64,000 nucleotides of DNA from Geomonas sp. RF6 (GCF_021044625.1 NZ_CP087999.1:3431001-3495000); one strand, 5' to 3'. Shown: positions 43,810-52,441, numbered from the stretch's first letter. Notes: generated by a model from the letters alone, not told the origin. Numbers and translations are program-made.

Positions 43810-44082
43810 CTATTCAGCGGTGGTCGGATCGATGATCGTCTTTACTTCTTCGACGCTGTTGGCCGGGAAGCCGCCCTGCTTCGCATGCTCCAGTACCATC
43901 TCCTTGTTCGGCGCGATGTACACACAGTAGATCTTGTTGTCGGTGACATAGCTGTGTACCCACTGGATCTGCGGCCCGAGGCCGGAAAGGACGCTGCAGG
44001 ACTTCTGGGAAATGGCCTGGAGGTCGTTAGCGGGGATCTGTCCTGCGCCGGGAATTTCGCGTTCGATGACGTATTTTGGCAT
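43810..44082 (-). CDS. DUF4242-family protein
   Basis: 90 residues, with MPKYVIEREIPGAGQIPAND at the start and KIYCVYIAPNKEMVLEHAKQGGFPAN near the end, typical of DUF4242 (a ferredoxin-like fold; some relatives bind nickel). TAAAGGAG lies before ATG 44082. No function is known; it sits about 100 bp upstream of moeA in the same direction and may share its transcript. Confidence 0.78.
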   Translation of the reverse strand: MPKYVIEREIPGAGQIPANDLQAISQKSCSVLSGLGPQIQWVHSYVTDNKIYCVYIAPNKEMVLEHAKQGGFPANSVEEVKTIIDPTTAE

Positions 44083-44335
44083 GGTAGGCTCCTTTAGGCA
44101 ATATTGTTTACACGGTACTTTTAATGGATCTCGGTAATGAAGCTGCAACCGGGAAGATGTCTCTCATCTTTCCTTGCCGCCGCCGGTACTTGTGGGGTTC
44201 CCTCTCATCGATCCCCTGCCGGGGGTGTTCCGGGGACTCTTTGCGGCACAGCGGACAAAAAAAGGGCCACGGCTCGCGTTGCAGCTGTCGAGCCCTGGCC
44301 CACTCTCGCCAGGACAGCAACTCCTTTCTACAAAC

Positions 44336-44611
44336 CTACTTGGCGGTGGACTCAACGCGGTCGAGCTGATCCTGCGCTTCCTGCAGTTTCATTTCGAGTT
44401 TTTTGAGTTCTTCCGGGGAGTACTTCCGGTCCCCCTTCTTGATCTCCATGTTGAGTTTCTTGATTTTCTTCTCCAGAGTCTGGACACGGCTGACGCAGTT
44501 CTTAGAGGCGAGATCGCAAATTACTTTCTCCTGATTCGGGTCCGCAGCGAGAGCCGGCACCGTTGCTGACACAAGCAGCGCAACAAGTGCTATCATTGTG
44601 CTTCTCTTCAT
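44336..44611 (-). CDS. Small periplasmic coiled-coil protein
   Basis: 91 residues with a signal peptide (MIALVALLVSATVPALAA; cleavage near 22) and a charged coiled coil with two Cys (VICDLASKNCVSR). TAAGGAGG precedes ATG 44611. It lies downstream of the porin gene in the same direction. Function unknown. Confidence 0.68.
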   Translation of the reverse strand: MKRSTMIALVALLVSATVPALAADPNQEKVICDLASKNCVSRVQTLEKKIKKLNMEIKKGDRKYSPEELKKLEMKLQEAQDQLDRVESTAK

Positions 44612-44662
44612 GGTGAGCCTCCTTAGGTTCGAGTAGATGCACCTCTCATAAGTGTACAGCCT

Positions 44663-44701
44663 GAGGCTCCTGTCTGGCAAGCCAGACAGGAGCCTCTTTT
44701 T
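44663..44701 (+). terminator. Perfect 16-bp hairpin between the porin gene and the small periplasmic protein gene
   Basis: GAGGCTCCTGTCTGGC (44663-44678), AA, GCCAGACAGGAGCCTC (44681-44696), then TTTTT on the plus strand only. Both neighbouring genes are on the minus strand, so the T-run is on the wrong side for the porin. Confidence 0.7.
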
Positions 44702-44710
44702 GCGGATGGC

Positions 44711-45922
44711 TTACCAGTAAATGAAGGTACCGAGCGCGCCGATGTTGGCGTTCTGGGTCTCGCCGTTGTACCAACGGTCCTGCGCCCAGGTGTACTCGGC
44801 GATCAGCTGCACGAACTTCGCGACGTTGTAGGTCACGCTCGCCGTTGCGGACTGCTGCTTCATGATGTTCAGGTCGCTGTCGTTGACGGTCTTGTATGCA
44901 CGGGACTGGCCGTAGTTGGCGCCGAGTTTCACGACCGGGGTGACCATGAAGGTAGCCTGGCCGAGGAAGCCGAAGTTCTGGCGCTCTTTGCCGGTGGCGT
45001 CGAGGGCGCCGAAGTCGGAGATGCCGAGCATGCCGAGGCCTTTGCCGCCGTAGGTCGATGCGAGGAGGTCCAGCGGCCCCATGCCGACTTCCACGCCGCC
45101 TGCGCCGCCGATGGAGCGGGCACGCTTGCCGCTTCTGTCCACGCCGGAGAGGACGGTGTCGGCGCCGAATTTCGCCTCGTTGTACAGACCGGAAACCCAT
45201 GCCTGGACCTTCCCTGCGGGGAAGGTGGTGGCGTAGGAGAGTTCAGCCTCAACGCGCGGCACGTCGGTAATGGTGGCAGCCCCGACGGAGTGCGGATCGC
45301 CGACTGCGATGGCGAACTTCAGACCTGCCATGTCCGGAGTGGTGTAGCGGATCTGGGCGTCGAAGTTGGGGTAGAGGTAGCCGTAGCCGATGTGACCCAT
45401 GGTGGGGCCGTTCGGAACGGGGCCGACGACGCCGACGCTGAACAGGGTCATGTCGGTGAGGATGTTTTTCGCCTGGTACAGGTTGATCGCGCGACCTGCG
45501 AGAACCTGACCGAAGGCACCGGTGGCGGTCATGTTGATTTCACGGAAGTCGATGTTGGGGGAGAGGTCGGTACGGCCCGTTCCCTCGTTCTGGATCTGCG
45601 GGTAAATGCCGAGGCGGATGGCGTAATCCACACCGTTGGTGGTCGGGGCGTTAATGTTGAAGCCGATCCCTACCGGGAGGAGACCGGTCCTTACCCTGAA
45701 GTTACGCTCGTGGTCGCCGCTGCCGCCGATACCGAGCTCGCCGTCGATGACCCCGGCAGGCCTGCCCTGGGCGGACTCGTAGGTCGCGAATACGTTGAGG
45801 AAGCCGTCGGTGGAGAACTTCCAGCCGTTAGCACCGCCTACATCGAAAGCATGAGCGGACGGTACTGCGGTTGCTGCCAGTAACAGTGCCGCTGCCAGTG
45901 TGGATACTCTTTTCTTTTGCAT
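44711..45922 (-). CDS. Outer-membrane porin
   Basis: 403 residues: signal peptide ending SAHA (about residue 25), then a 16-strand-type barrel with many Gly/aromatic repeats, ending GTFIYW (terminal aromatic for BAM). It resembles Geobacter general porins. GGGGGAAAAG precedes the ATG. Expression and substrate are unknown. Placed alone between the small coiled-coil protein and the ThiF-like gene. Confidence 0.82.
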   Translation of the reverse strand: MQKKRVSTLAAALLLAATAVPSAHAFDVGGANGWKFSTDGFLNVFATYESAQGRPAGVIDGELGIGGSGDHERNFRVRTGLLPVGIGFNINAPTTNGVDYAIRLGIYPQIQNEGTGRTDLSPNIDFREINMTATGAFGQVLAGRAINLYQAKNILTDMTLFSVGVVGPVPNGPTMGHIGYGYLYPNFDAQIRYTTPDMAGLKFAIAVGDPHSVGAATITDVPRVEAELSYATTFPAGKVQAWVSGLYNEAKFGADTVLSGVDRSGKRARSIGGAGGVEVGMGPLDLLASTYGGKGLGMLGISDFGALDATGKERQNFGFLGQATFMVTPVVKLGANYGQSRAYKTVNDSDLNIMKQQSATASVTYNVAKFVQLIAEYTWAQDRWYNGETQNANIGALGTFIYW

Positions 45923-46067
45923 ACTTTTCCCCCTTGATCATTGAATGGTACTGCTAAGCAAATTGACGTGTTGGTGGTGCTTTAAGCGAGTTCCTTTCCG
46001 TGTTCCTCCTTTCCGGCCCCACGGGGGCCCTGTAATAGTTGCCTCTCACCCTTACTCCCTCTCCAGG

Positions 46068-46105
46068 CAAAAAAAATGGCCAGTATTCCCGAGGGGAATC
46101 CGGCC
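46068..46105 (-). terminator. Terminator of the AOR/MoaD/ThiF-like transcript
   Basis: On the minus strand GGCC...TTCCC-CTC-GGGAA...GGCC followed by TTTTTTTT (46076-46069), about 80 bp after the ThiF-like gene. Confidence 0.8.
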
Positions 46106-46188
46106 CTGGCAAATTAATGAATTTTCATGCTGAAAGTGGCGGCACTCCCCCTGTCGGTGAGAAAGTCCGAGGGAAGGGGAGAAACTCC

Positions 46189-47064
46189 TCATCCCGCGGC
46201 TCTTCCAGGTGCGGCGGCGGGGGAGGAGACGGTCTCCTGCACATCCTCGTACGATATCTCATGGATCTCCATCTCCAGAAGGTCTATGGAGAGCTTTCTC
46301 CTGCGCAAAAGCTCTCCCTTCCCCAGAAGGATTTTGCATGCCTCGGCAACCTCCAGGCTCGCCACGACGGCTGGGGTGAAGGAGGGATTGCCGAGCTCCT
46401 TTTCGATACCTTTCCCTGCGCTCCAGTTGCGATAGATCTGCTGCACGGTGCGATCTCCCGGGAGCTGGGTCGCCACCTGCCCGTACCAGCCGCCGATCGC
46501 TCCGTACACCATGGGGATGGCGAGCTCCGCGCAGCTTTCCGCGAGCTCGAGCCTCACCGCTATGCTGTCCAGTGCGTCGACGACGACGTCGCAGCCGCGC
46601 AGGATCTCCTCTCCGTTCCCTGCACAGTACGCCTTGTAGTGGGGGGTGACCGTGACTGCGGGATTTATCTCCGCCACCCGGCGGTACGCCATCTCCACCT
46701 TCGGCTTGCCGAGTGACTTCGGGGAAGAGAGGAGCTGGCGGTTCAGGTTGTGCTCCTCGAAGATGTCGGGATCGACAGCGACGATCTGGCCGACGCCTAA
46801 ACGCGCCAGTTCCTCTATCACATACCCGCCGAGCCCGCCGCAGCCGATCACCGCGGCGCGGCTGGCGAAAAGGCGCGCCTGCCCCGCCGCATCGATCATC
46901 TTCCGGTTGCGCTGGTAGCGCGCCGGGAAGAGGCCGTTTGACAGGGCAGCTTCTTCCACCGCGGCATGGCTGAGGCCAAAGCGCACGGCAGCGCTGTCCT
47001 GGACGGACCAGGGGAGGAGGCCGTCTGCGGCGCCCTCCTTCAGGTATGCGAGGAGATTCTCCAT
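46189..47064 (-). CDS. ThiF/MoeB-type adenylyltransferase of the tungsten/MoaD locus
   Basis: 291 residues. An N-terminal extension of about 50 residues precedes the E1-like domain with GCGGLGG at 74-80 and EHNLNRQLL. The two CxxC zinc pairs seen in MoeB are absent. It starts directly after moaD (stop to start with no gap) and follows AOR, the usual AOR-MoaD-ThiF order. It probably activates the adjacent MoaD for tungstopterin synthesis. ThiF for thiamine is less likely. Confidence 0.83.
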   Translation of the reverse strand: MENLLAYLKEGAADGLLPWSVQDSAAVRFGLSHAAVEEAALSNGLFPARYQRNRKMIDAAGQARLFASRAAVIGCGGLGGYVIEELARLGVGQIVAVDPDIFEEHNLNRQLLSSPKSLGKPKVEMAYRRVAEINPAVTVTPHYKAYCAGNGEEILRGCDVVVDALDSIAVRLELAESCAELAIPMVYGAIGGWYGQVATQLPGDRTVQQIYRNWSAGKGIEKELGNPSFTPAVVASLEVAEACKILLGKGELLRRRKLSIDLLEMEIHEISYEDVQETVSSPAAAPGRAAG

Positions 47065-47289
47065 CTACCCTCCACCGACGAGCGGGAACATCGACAGGGT
47101 GTCCCCTTCCTGCAACGCGTCATCGAGGGAGACGTGGCGGCCGTTTACCAGCACGATCCCCATCTCTTCCTCGGTGATCCCCACTTCCTCCATCACGGAA
47201 CGGCCGGTCGTGCCGCACGGGTACTCCCGGTCGGCGACCTTGAACCTGTTATCCCTGAAGGAGGCGAAAAGCTTTACGGTAATCTTCAT
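47065..47289 (-). CDS. moaD: MoaD-like molybdopterin synthase small subunit
   Basis: 74-residue ubiquitin fold protein (MKITVKLFASFRDNRFKVADREY, ending FPLVGGG). The GlyGly end would carry the thiocarboxylate used to make the dithiolene of molybdopterin. It ends in a third Gly, so the terminus may be processed or the GGG is used directly. It lies between AOR and the ThiF-like gene. No moaE is seen in the window. Confidence 0.87.
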   Translation of the reverse strand: MKITVKLFASFRDNRFKVADREYPCGTTGRSVMEEVGITEEEMGIVLVNGRHVSLDDALQEGDTLSMFPLVGGG

Positions 47290-47347
47290 GACCAAACCTT
47301 GATGTTGGTGTGTAGCTTCGATGCTAGCTGCCCGATTTTTCGAAAGG

Positions 47348-47373
47348 CCCGGTGTGGCTTGCGCCACACCGGG
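47348..47373 (-). other. Intercistronic hairpin between aor and moaD
   Basis: CCCGGTGTGG (47348-47357) against CCACACCGGG (47364-47373), 35 bp after the aor stop. No T-run, so it is probably an mRNA stabilising or partial-termination structure that lowers moaD/ThiF expression relative to aor. Confidence 0.6.
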
Positions 47374-47408
47374 AAGTACTGCATTAGCTTTCTCAAGTCA
47401 ACAACTTT

Positions 47409-49139
47409 TTAGAAGTTCCAGAACTCGTCGATCTCTGCGTCGGAGAAGTCCCACAGCGCGTTGTGCGGTGCGACCGGCTCGTACTTGAAGAACTCGGGGA
47501 GCCTGTCGTGGGCGTTTGTGAACCCTGCCGCCACGTTGAAGGCGCGCTCGGTCTTCAGGACGTACTTGCCGAGGGCTACGACGTCGTCGCCGGTCAGGTT
47601 GATGCCGTAGCGGGCGTTGATCATGTCGATGAGGGCCGGGAGGCACTCGGCGATGTCCAGCGCCGGGAAGGCGACGAAGATGCACATGCCGGTGGAGTCA
47701 ACCGCGGCGGTAGCGATCTGCAGGTTGCGGGAGAGCTCGACCTGGCCGTCTTTCTTCAGCGGATCGACGTGGCCGCCGACGTTCAGGATGTTCGTGGCGA
47801 TGGTGTAGCCGGAGGTGTGGTCGGCGCCCATGGTGGAGGTAGCGTAGGTGATGCCGATACCTTTGACGGAACGCGGGTCGTATGCCGGAATCCCCTGGTT
47901 TTTGACGACCGGGGTGCGGACAACGCCGTAGGTGCGGCCGACGGAGCCGGCGCCGTTGCCGAGGATGCGCCCGAGGGCGGTCCCTTTCGCCACCTCTTCA
48001 CGCAGCAGGCGAAGAACGCCTTTGCCGTCGCCGAAGGGGATGATACCTGCTTCCATCGCCACGCCGAACATGACGGCGCCCTCGATGGAGTCGATCCCCA
48101 CGTCGTCCATGGCGTTGTCTGCCTTGGCGATGTCGTCGAGGTCGGAGATCATGCAGTCGGCGCCCAGGCCCCAGATCGTCTCGTACTCGAAGCCGGAGGT
48201 GATGTATTTACCCTGCTCGTCAACGTACTCCTGGGAGCACTGGATGATGCACCCTGCGTGGCAGCCGTGCTTGTGCTTGCCGCCGCGCTTCACGATCGTG
48301 TCGTACATCGTCTCGCCGGAGATGTTGTCGTGGTGTGCGCACTGACCCTGGGTGAAGTTGCGGGTCGGGAGGCCGCCTGCCTCGTGCAGGATGTTCACGA
48401 GGACGTTCGTGCCGTAGGTCGGCAGACCCTGGCCGGAGACCGGGTGGTCGAGCATCGCTTTGGCAAAGGTGCGGGCAGCGGTCTTGAACTTCTCCGGGTC
48501 AGCGACCGGTACCGGTGCGGAGCCGGTCTCGTCGATGGTGATGTACTTGATCTTCTTGGAGCCCATGACTGCGCCGAGGCCGCCGCGGCCGTGGCTGCGG
48601 ATCTTGGAGTCGGGGTCCTTGACGGAGATGTTGGCGGAGGTCATGAGGTACTCGCCGGCCGGGCCGATGGTGATGACGCCGGCTTTCTTGCCGAGTTTCG
48701 CCTCAACCGCGTCGATGACCGCGAAGTTGCCTTTGCCGACGAGCTCCTTCTCTTCCTGGATCGTCACGCCGTTCATGGTGACCTGGAGGCTGTACCACTT
48801 GTCCTCTTTCGGCTGACCTTCGATGATGATCGCCTTCACACCCATGCGGGCAAGCTGCTGCGCCGCGGTGCCGCCGGCGTTACTTTCCTTGATGGTCCCG
48901 GTCAGCGGGCTCTTCGCGCCGGCCGAGAGGCGGCCGCTCTGTGCTGCTGCGGTACCGGTGAGGAGTCCCGGAGCAAAAACGAGCTTGTTGCTGGGGCCAA
49001 GGGGGTTGCAGGTGGGGGGTACTTCAGCTGCGACGATGGTGGAGGTGAGGCTGCGCCCGCCATAGGGTGCCCATGCTGCGGGGACTGCTTCGATCTTGCT
49101 CGTCTTGTCCGTCATGTTCACGCGAATGATTTTTTCCAT
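47409..49139 (-). CDS. aor: Aldehyde:ferredoxin oxidoreductase (tungsten enzyme)
   Basis: Oxidises aldehydes to acids, or reduces acids, with ferredoxin; binds tungstopterin and one [4Fe-4S]. 576 residues, the AOR family length. N-terminal AOR domain starts MEKIIRVNMTDKTSK; cofactor loops include GPAGEYLMTSANISVKD and RSHGRGGLGAVMGSKKIKYI. Cluster cysteines are seen as CHAGCIIQC (CxxxCxxxC) with a further Cys near ATNALS. AGGGAG precedes ATG 49139. MoaD and ThiF-like genes follow. The substrate range is not given by sequence; a nearby alcohol dehydrogenase suggests an aldehyde intermediate. Confidence 0.9.
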   Translation of the reverse strand: MEKIIRVNMTDKTSKIEAVPAAWAPYGGRSLTSTIVAAEVPPTCNPLGPSNKLVFAPGLLTGTAAAQSGRLSAGAKSPLTGTIKESNAGGTAAQQLARMGVKAIIIEGQPKEDKWYSLQVTMNGVTIQEEKELVGKGNFAVIDAVEAKLGKKAGVITIGPAGEYLMTSANISVKDPDSKIRSHGRGGLGAVMGSKKIKYITIDETGSAPVPVADPEKFKTAARTFAKAMLDHPVSGQGLPTYGTNVLVNILHEAGGLPTRNFTQGQCAHHDNISGETMYDTIVKRGGKHKHGCHAGCIIQCSQEYVDEQGKYITSGFEYETIWGLGADCMISDLDDIAKADNAMDDVGIDSIEGAVMFGVAMEAGIIPFGDGKGVLRLLREEVAKGTALGRILGNGAGSVGRTYGVVRTPVVKNQGIPAYDPRSVKGIGITYATSTMGADHTSGYTIATNILNVGGHVDPLKKDGQVELSRNLQIATAAVDSTGMCIFVAFPALDIAECLPALIDMINARYGINLTGDDVVALGKYVLKTERAFNVAAGFTNAHDRLPEFFKYEPVAPHNALWDFSDAEIDEFWNF

Positions 49140-49352
49140 GTTTCTCCATCTCCCTATCATTTTGGGGTTACCGTAAATGACTCCTTTCCGGGAGGGAGGC
49201 TCCGCCGTTTCCCGCGAAACCCGTTGGCCGGACCCCGTGAGGGCTTCCCCTTTTAGGCTGTACGGCTCGGAGGTGCTGCGTTGAAGAACAGAAAAAGCGT
49301 GCTGCGGCGCCTGCTGCGCCACCTCGTCGGAGCGCGGCATAAGAGGGCACCT

Positions 49353-49395
49353 AAAAAGAATGGGCAGGGCTCATCACCACTGCCCATCCTTTTGT
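49353..49395 (-). terminator. Terminator after the alcohol dehydrogenase gene
   Basis: On the minus strand AAAGGATGGGCAG pairs with CTGCCCATTCTTT, followed by TTTT. It separates adh from aor, so aor needs its own promoter. Confidence 0.8.
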
Positions 49396-49433
49396 TGTCT
49401 TACAGAACTCTTCCCGTTGCCGGGAAAAGGGTC

Positions 49434-50597
49434 TTACATGGCGTCTTTGAAGATGCCGATAACCTGCTCAAGGGTAGCCTTGCGCGGGTTGGTGAACTGG
49501 CAGGCGTCTTTCTTCGCGTTTTCTGCCATGATCTTGAGGTCCTGCTCTTTAACGCCGAGCTGGGTGAGGTCAGCCGGGATCCCGATGGAAGCGGAGAGGC
49601 TGCGGATGCGGTCGATAGCTTTCTGGCCAGCTTCGGTCACGGAGAGGCCTTCGACGTTCTCGCCGAGGGCAACTGCGATGTCAGCAAAACGCTGCGGGCA
49701 GGCGATCAGGTTGTACTGGGAAACTGCCGGGAGCAGGATCGCGTTGCAGACGCCGTGCGGGAGGTTGTAGAAGCCGCCCAGCTGGTGAGCCATGGAGTGA
49801 ACGTAGCCGAGGGAGGCGTTGTTGAATGCCATACCTGCGAGGTACTCGGCGTATGCCATCTTGTCACGAGCTTCGAGGTCCTCACCGTTGGCAACAGCCT
49901 TGGAGAGGTAAGCTGCGATGAGCTCGATAGCTTTGATTGCGCATGCGTCGGTGATCGGGGTAGCGATCGTGGAAACGTATGCCTCGACAGCGTGGGTAAG
50001 GGCGTCCATACCGGTTGCTGCGGTCAGTGCGGGCGGCTTGCCGACCATGAGGACCGGATCGTTGATAGCGACGTTCGGGGTTACCCTCCAGTCAACGATT
50101 GCCATCTTGACATGGGTGTCGGTGTTGGTGATGATGCAGAAACGGGTCATTTCAGACGCGGTACCTGCGGTGGTGTTGATGGCGACGAACGGGGGGAAGC
50201 TCTTAGCGGACTTGTTCACGCCTTCGAAGTCGCGGATGTTGCCGCCGTTGGCGATAACAAGGCCAACGCCTTTGCAGCAGTCGTGGGAGGAGCCGCCGCC
50301 CAGGGAGATGAGGGCGTCGCACTTGTTGTCCTGGTACACTTTCACGCCGTCGTGTACGTTCTTGTCAGTCGGGTTCGGCTCAGCGCCGTCGAAGATTACG
50401 CACTCAACGCCAGCTGCCTTCACGATGTCAGCAATCTTGGCGGCAACGCCCATGGAGGAGAGGCCTTTGTCGGTCACGAGCAGGGCCTTCTTTGCGCCGA
50501 GCTGCTTGATCTGCTCACCGGCTTCCTTAGAAGCGCCGACGCCAAGGAGAGTTACCGTAGGAATGTAGAACCCGAATGTCTGATCTGCTAATGCCAT
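49434..50597 (-). CDS. Iron-containing (type III) alcohol dehydrogenase
   Basis: 387 residues, NAD(P)-dependent alcohol/aldehyde interconversion. N-terminal nucleotide-binding domain; metal ligands in DALTHAVEAYVS and in the hallmark GYVHSMAHQLGG and NLPHGVCNA. AGGAGG lies before ATG 50597. It has a sigma-54 promoter with an upstream operator array. Together with AOR it could run alcohol to acid oxidation. A preference for a short-chain alcohol such as ethanol or butanol is inferred from family members. Confidence 0.92.
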   Translation of the reverse strand: MALADQTFGFYIPTVTLLGVGASKEAGEQIKQLGAKKALLVTDKGLSSMGVAAKIADIVKAAGVECVIFDGAEPNPTDKNVHDGVKVYQDNKCDALISLGGGSSHDCCKGVGLVIANGGNIRDFEGVNKSAKSFPPFVAINTTAGTASEMTRFCIITNTDTHVKMAIVDWRVTPNVAINDPVLMVGKPPALTAATGMDALTHAVEAYVSTIATPITDACAIKAIELIAAYLSKAVANGEDLEARDKMAYAEYLAGMAFNNASLGYVHSMAHQLGGFYNLPHGVCNAILLPAVSQYNLIACPQRFADIAVALGENVEGLSVTEAGQKAIDRIRSLSASIGIPADLTQLGVKEQDLKIMAENAKKDACQFTNPRKATLEQVIGIFKDAM

Positions 50598-50704
50598 GTT
50601 TACTTCCTCCTGTTGGTTTTTTTGAGGTGCTGCCACCTCTTGGTTAGCCGTACGCAATTGGCCGATTATTGCATACGGTTTTGTAAAACGGTTTTCTAGC
50701 TTAC

Positions 50705-50719
50705 GCAATCGCCGTACCA
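50705..50719 (-). promoter_or_regulatory. Sigma-54 promoter of the alcohol dehydrogenase gene
   Basis: On the minus strand TGGTACG-GCGA-TTGC, one mismatch to TGGCACG-N4-TTGC, with correct -24/-12 spacing. Transcription would start near 50693, about 95 bp before the start codon. Confidence 0.82.
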
Positions 50720-50824
50720 AAAATGTTGTATACTTAGTTTTTTGTCATCTCTTTCCGTTTGTGCTCGGAAAAACAGGGGTTTCACCTCTGCGCCCTTTTT
50801 CCGCCTGATTTTCACTTTTGCGCT

Positions 50825-50891
50825 CCGTTCTGAAAGGGAACGGTCAGTATGTTCCAATGTGGAACAGTTGTTTTGTTTTGGAACGGTCCGT
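50825..50891. promoter_or_regulatory. Repeated palindromic sites, probable upstream activator sequences
   Basis: CCGTTC-N7-GAACGG (50825-50843), TGTTCC-AATGT-GGAACA (50850-50866), and AACGG-T-CCGTT (about 50882-50892). They lie 110-190 bp upstream of the sigma-54 start, the usual place for enhancers. They also sit within the moaA upstream region, so they could serve both directions. Confidence 0.6.
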
Positions 50892-51109
50892 TTTCCTTTC
50901 GGGCAACCGTTTTGTTTCCTTGTATACGATTACATGGGGGACGCATAATAATAAGTCGTTTCCCTGTAATCAAGGGTATTATGAAGTGGGTTGCGGTATA
51001 CGCCGGAGAAATTCGCTGCCGGCTGCGGCGCGTTGGTACCGTTATTGCCTAGCAACCCTGAGATTTTCCTCTTTTTTTGACTTCAACCACTGCGAGAGAA
51101 GGCAGCGAC

Positions 51110-52084
51110 ATGGCTCTTATAGATTCGTTCGGCAGGCGCATAAACTACCTCAGGCTCTCCATAACCGACCGCTGCAACCTGCGCTGCTCCTACTGTATGC
51201 CCGCGGAAGGGGTGCCCAAGCTGCAGCACGAGTCGATGCTGAGCTACGAGGATCTCTTCCGTGTCGCCTCCACCGCTGTGGAGGTGGGAATCGAGAAGAT
51301 CCGCGTCACCGGCGGCGAGCCGCTGGTGAGAAAAGGGGTGGTGTCGTTCCTGGAGAGGCTGGCGAAGACTCCCGGTCTCAAGGAACTTGTCCTTACCACA
51401 AACGGCGTGTTGCTGGGGGAGATGGCCCACGACCTGCGCAGGGCAGGGGTGGAGCGACTCAATATCAGCCTGGACTCGTTAAAGCCCGAAACGTTCAAAC
51501 GTATCACCCGTTCAGGAGACCTAGGGAAGGTCCTGGACGGAATAGCCGCAGCGGAGGATGCCGGATTCCCGCCGGTGAAGATAAATATGGTGGTGATGCG
51601 GGGAGTAAATGATGAAGAGGTGCTGGACTTCGCGGCGCTTACCCTGAAGAAGCCGTACACGATCCGGTTCATAGAGTACATGCCAACCTTGAAGTGTCAA
51701 GGATGGCACGAAAAAAGTTTCTCGGGAGGGGAGATCCTGGAGCGGATCGGGGAGCGCTACCCGCTCCTCCCTCTCGTGAGCACCGAGATGGCGGGGCCGG
51801 CGCGCAACTTCAGGATCGAGGGTGCGCCGGGGTCGATCGGGATCATCACTCCGATATCCGGGCACTTCTGCGACAGCTGCAACCGCATCAGGATCACCGC
51901 CTCCGGGATGGTGCGCGGCTGCCTCTTTGCGGAAAAGGGGGAGGATCTGAAGCCCCTGCTGAAAGACGACGATCCGGAGATCCTGCGGGAAACCTTGAGG
52001 CGGATCGTGACGGAGAAACCGGACCGGCACCAGCTCGCCGACAAAGAGAGCGGCGGTGTTGCCATGTCCCAGATAGGCGGCTAG
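51110..52084 (+). CDS. moaA: GTP 3',8-cyclase MoaA
   Basis: First enzyme of Moco synthesis, a radical SAM enzyme with two [4Fe-4S] clusters. N-terminal set Cys22, 26, 29 (CNLRCSYC); C-terminal set Cys254, 257, 271 (FCDSCNRIRI and RGCLF); C-terminal GlyGly (QIGG) present. 324 residues, full length. ATG 51110 is chosen; an in-frame ATG at 51077 lacks a good site. In this locus it supplies pterin for AOR (W) and other enzymes. Confidence 0.95.
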   Translation: MALIDSFGRRINYLRLSITDRCNLRCSYCMPAEGVPKLQHESMLSYEDLFRVASTAVEVGIEKIRVTGGEPLVRKGVVSFLERLAKTPGLKELVLTTNGVLLGEMAHDLRRAGVERLNISLDSLKPETFKRITRSGDLGKVLDGIAAAEDAGFPPVKINMVVMRGVNDEEVLDFAALTLKKPYTIRFIEYMPTLKCQGWHEKSFSGGEILERIGERYPLLPLVSTEMAGPARNFRIEGAPGSIGIITPISGHFCDSCNRIRITASGMVRGCLFAEKGEDLKPLLKDDDPEILRETLRRIVTEKPDRHQLADKESGGVAMSQIGG

Positions 52085-52178
52085 GATTTCTTCTGCTCCT
52101 TCACAGGTGCAGCAAAGACTCTCGCCCGCGCCACAAAAAGGTTCACTCGCAACCTCTAGTCTCTGGCAGGAGGGTAAC

Positions 52179-52346
52179 GTGAAAGGTAAAGACAAGAAGG
52201 CGAACATCATCTCCATAAGGATGAGCGACGACGAGCGCGCAGCCGTGCAGCAGATAATGGACCGGACGAACAAGAAGGCTTCCAACGTCATGCGCGAGGC
52301 GTTCACCCTCCTGAAGGAGAAATGGGAGACGTCGCGCCCGGAGTAG
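52179..52346 (+). CDS. Ribbon-helix-helix domain protein
   Basis: 55 residues beginning with GTG at 52179 after CAGGAGGG. Short beta-strand (ANIISIRMSDDERAAVQQI) and two helices (NKKASNVMREAFTLL) give a CopG/Arc-like ribbon-helix-helix fold. It probably is a small DNA-binding regulator or the antitoxin type without a visible toxin partner. Located between moaA and the radical SAM/SPASM gene. Confidence 0.7.
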   Translation: MKGKDKKANIISIRMSDDERAAVQQIMDRTNKKASNVMREAFTLLKEKWETSRPE

Positions 52347-52362
52347 GCGGTCAGCGTCCCTG

Positions 52363-52441
52363 CTCTGTCGTGGCAGGGGGCTCCCCGGCAGGCGCGCGCG
52401 GCCGTTCCTTTTCTCCCGCGCCGTCCCGGTTCACGACAGAG
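52363..52441 (+). promoter_or_regulatory. Leader inverted repeat before the radical SAM/SPASM gene
   Basis: CTCTGTCGTG (52363-52372) pairs with CACGACAGAG (52432-52441), closing a 59-base GC-rich loop that contains further pairing (GGGG/CCCC, GGCGCG). It lies between the RHH gene and the radical SAM gene. Function unknown. Confidence 0.45.

Larger units (their letters stand above)
50598..51109. other. Divergent control region of adh and moaA
   Basis: 512 bp without a gene. Holds the sigma-54 promoter, the palindrome array, direct repeats ACGGTTTT (about 50679-50697), and a hairpin GGAAAAA (50767-50773) with TTTTTCC (50796-50802) between promoter and sites. A C/G-paired element CGCCG/CGGCG occurs near 51002-51031 in the moaA leader. 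No match to a Moco riboswitch was found. Confidence 0.6.

Noticed and set aside
49307-49321. GG-N10-GC string upstream of aor on the minus strand as a sigma-54 promoter
   Set aside because: Reads TGGCGC-AGCAG-GCGC: spacing fits but the TT of the -12 is absent, and the GCGCC sequence is a common GC-rich string here.
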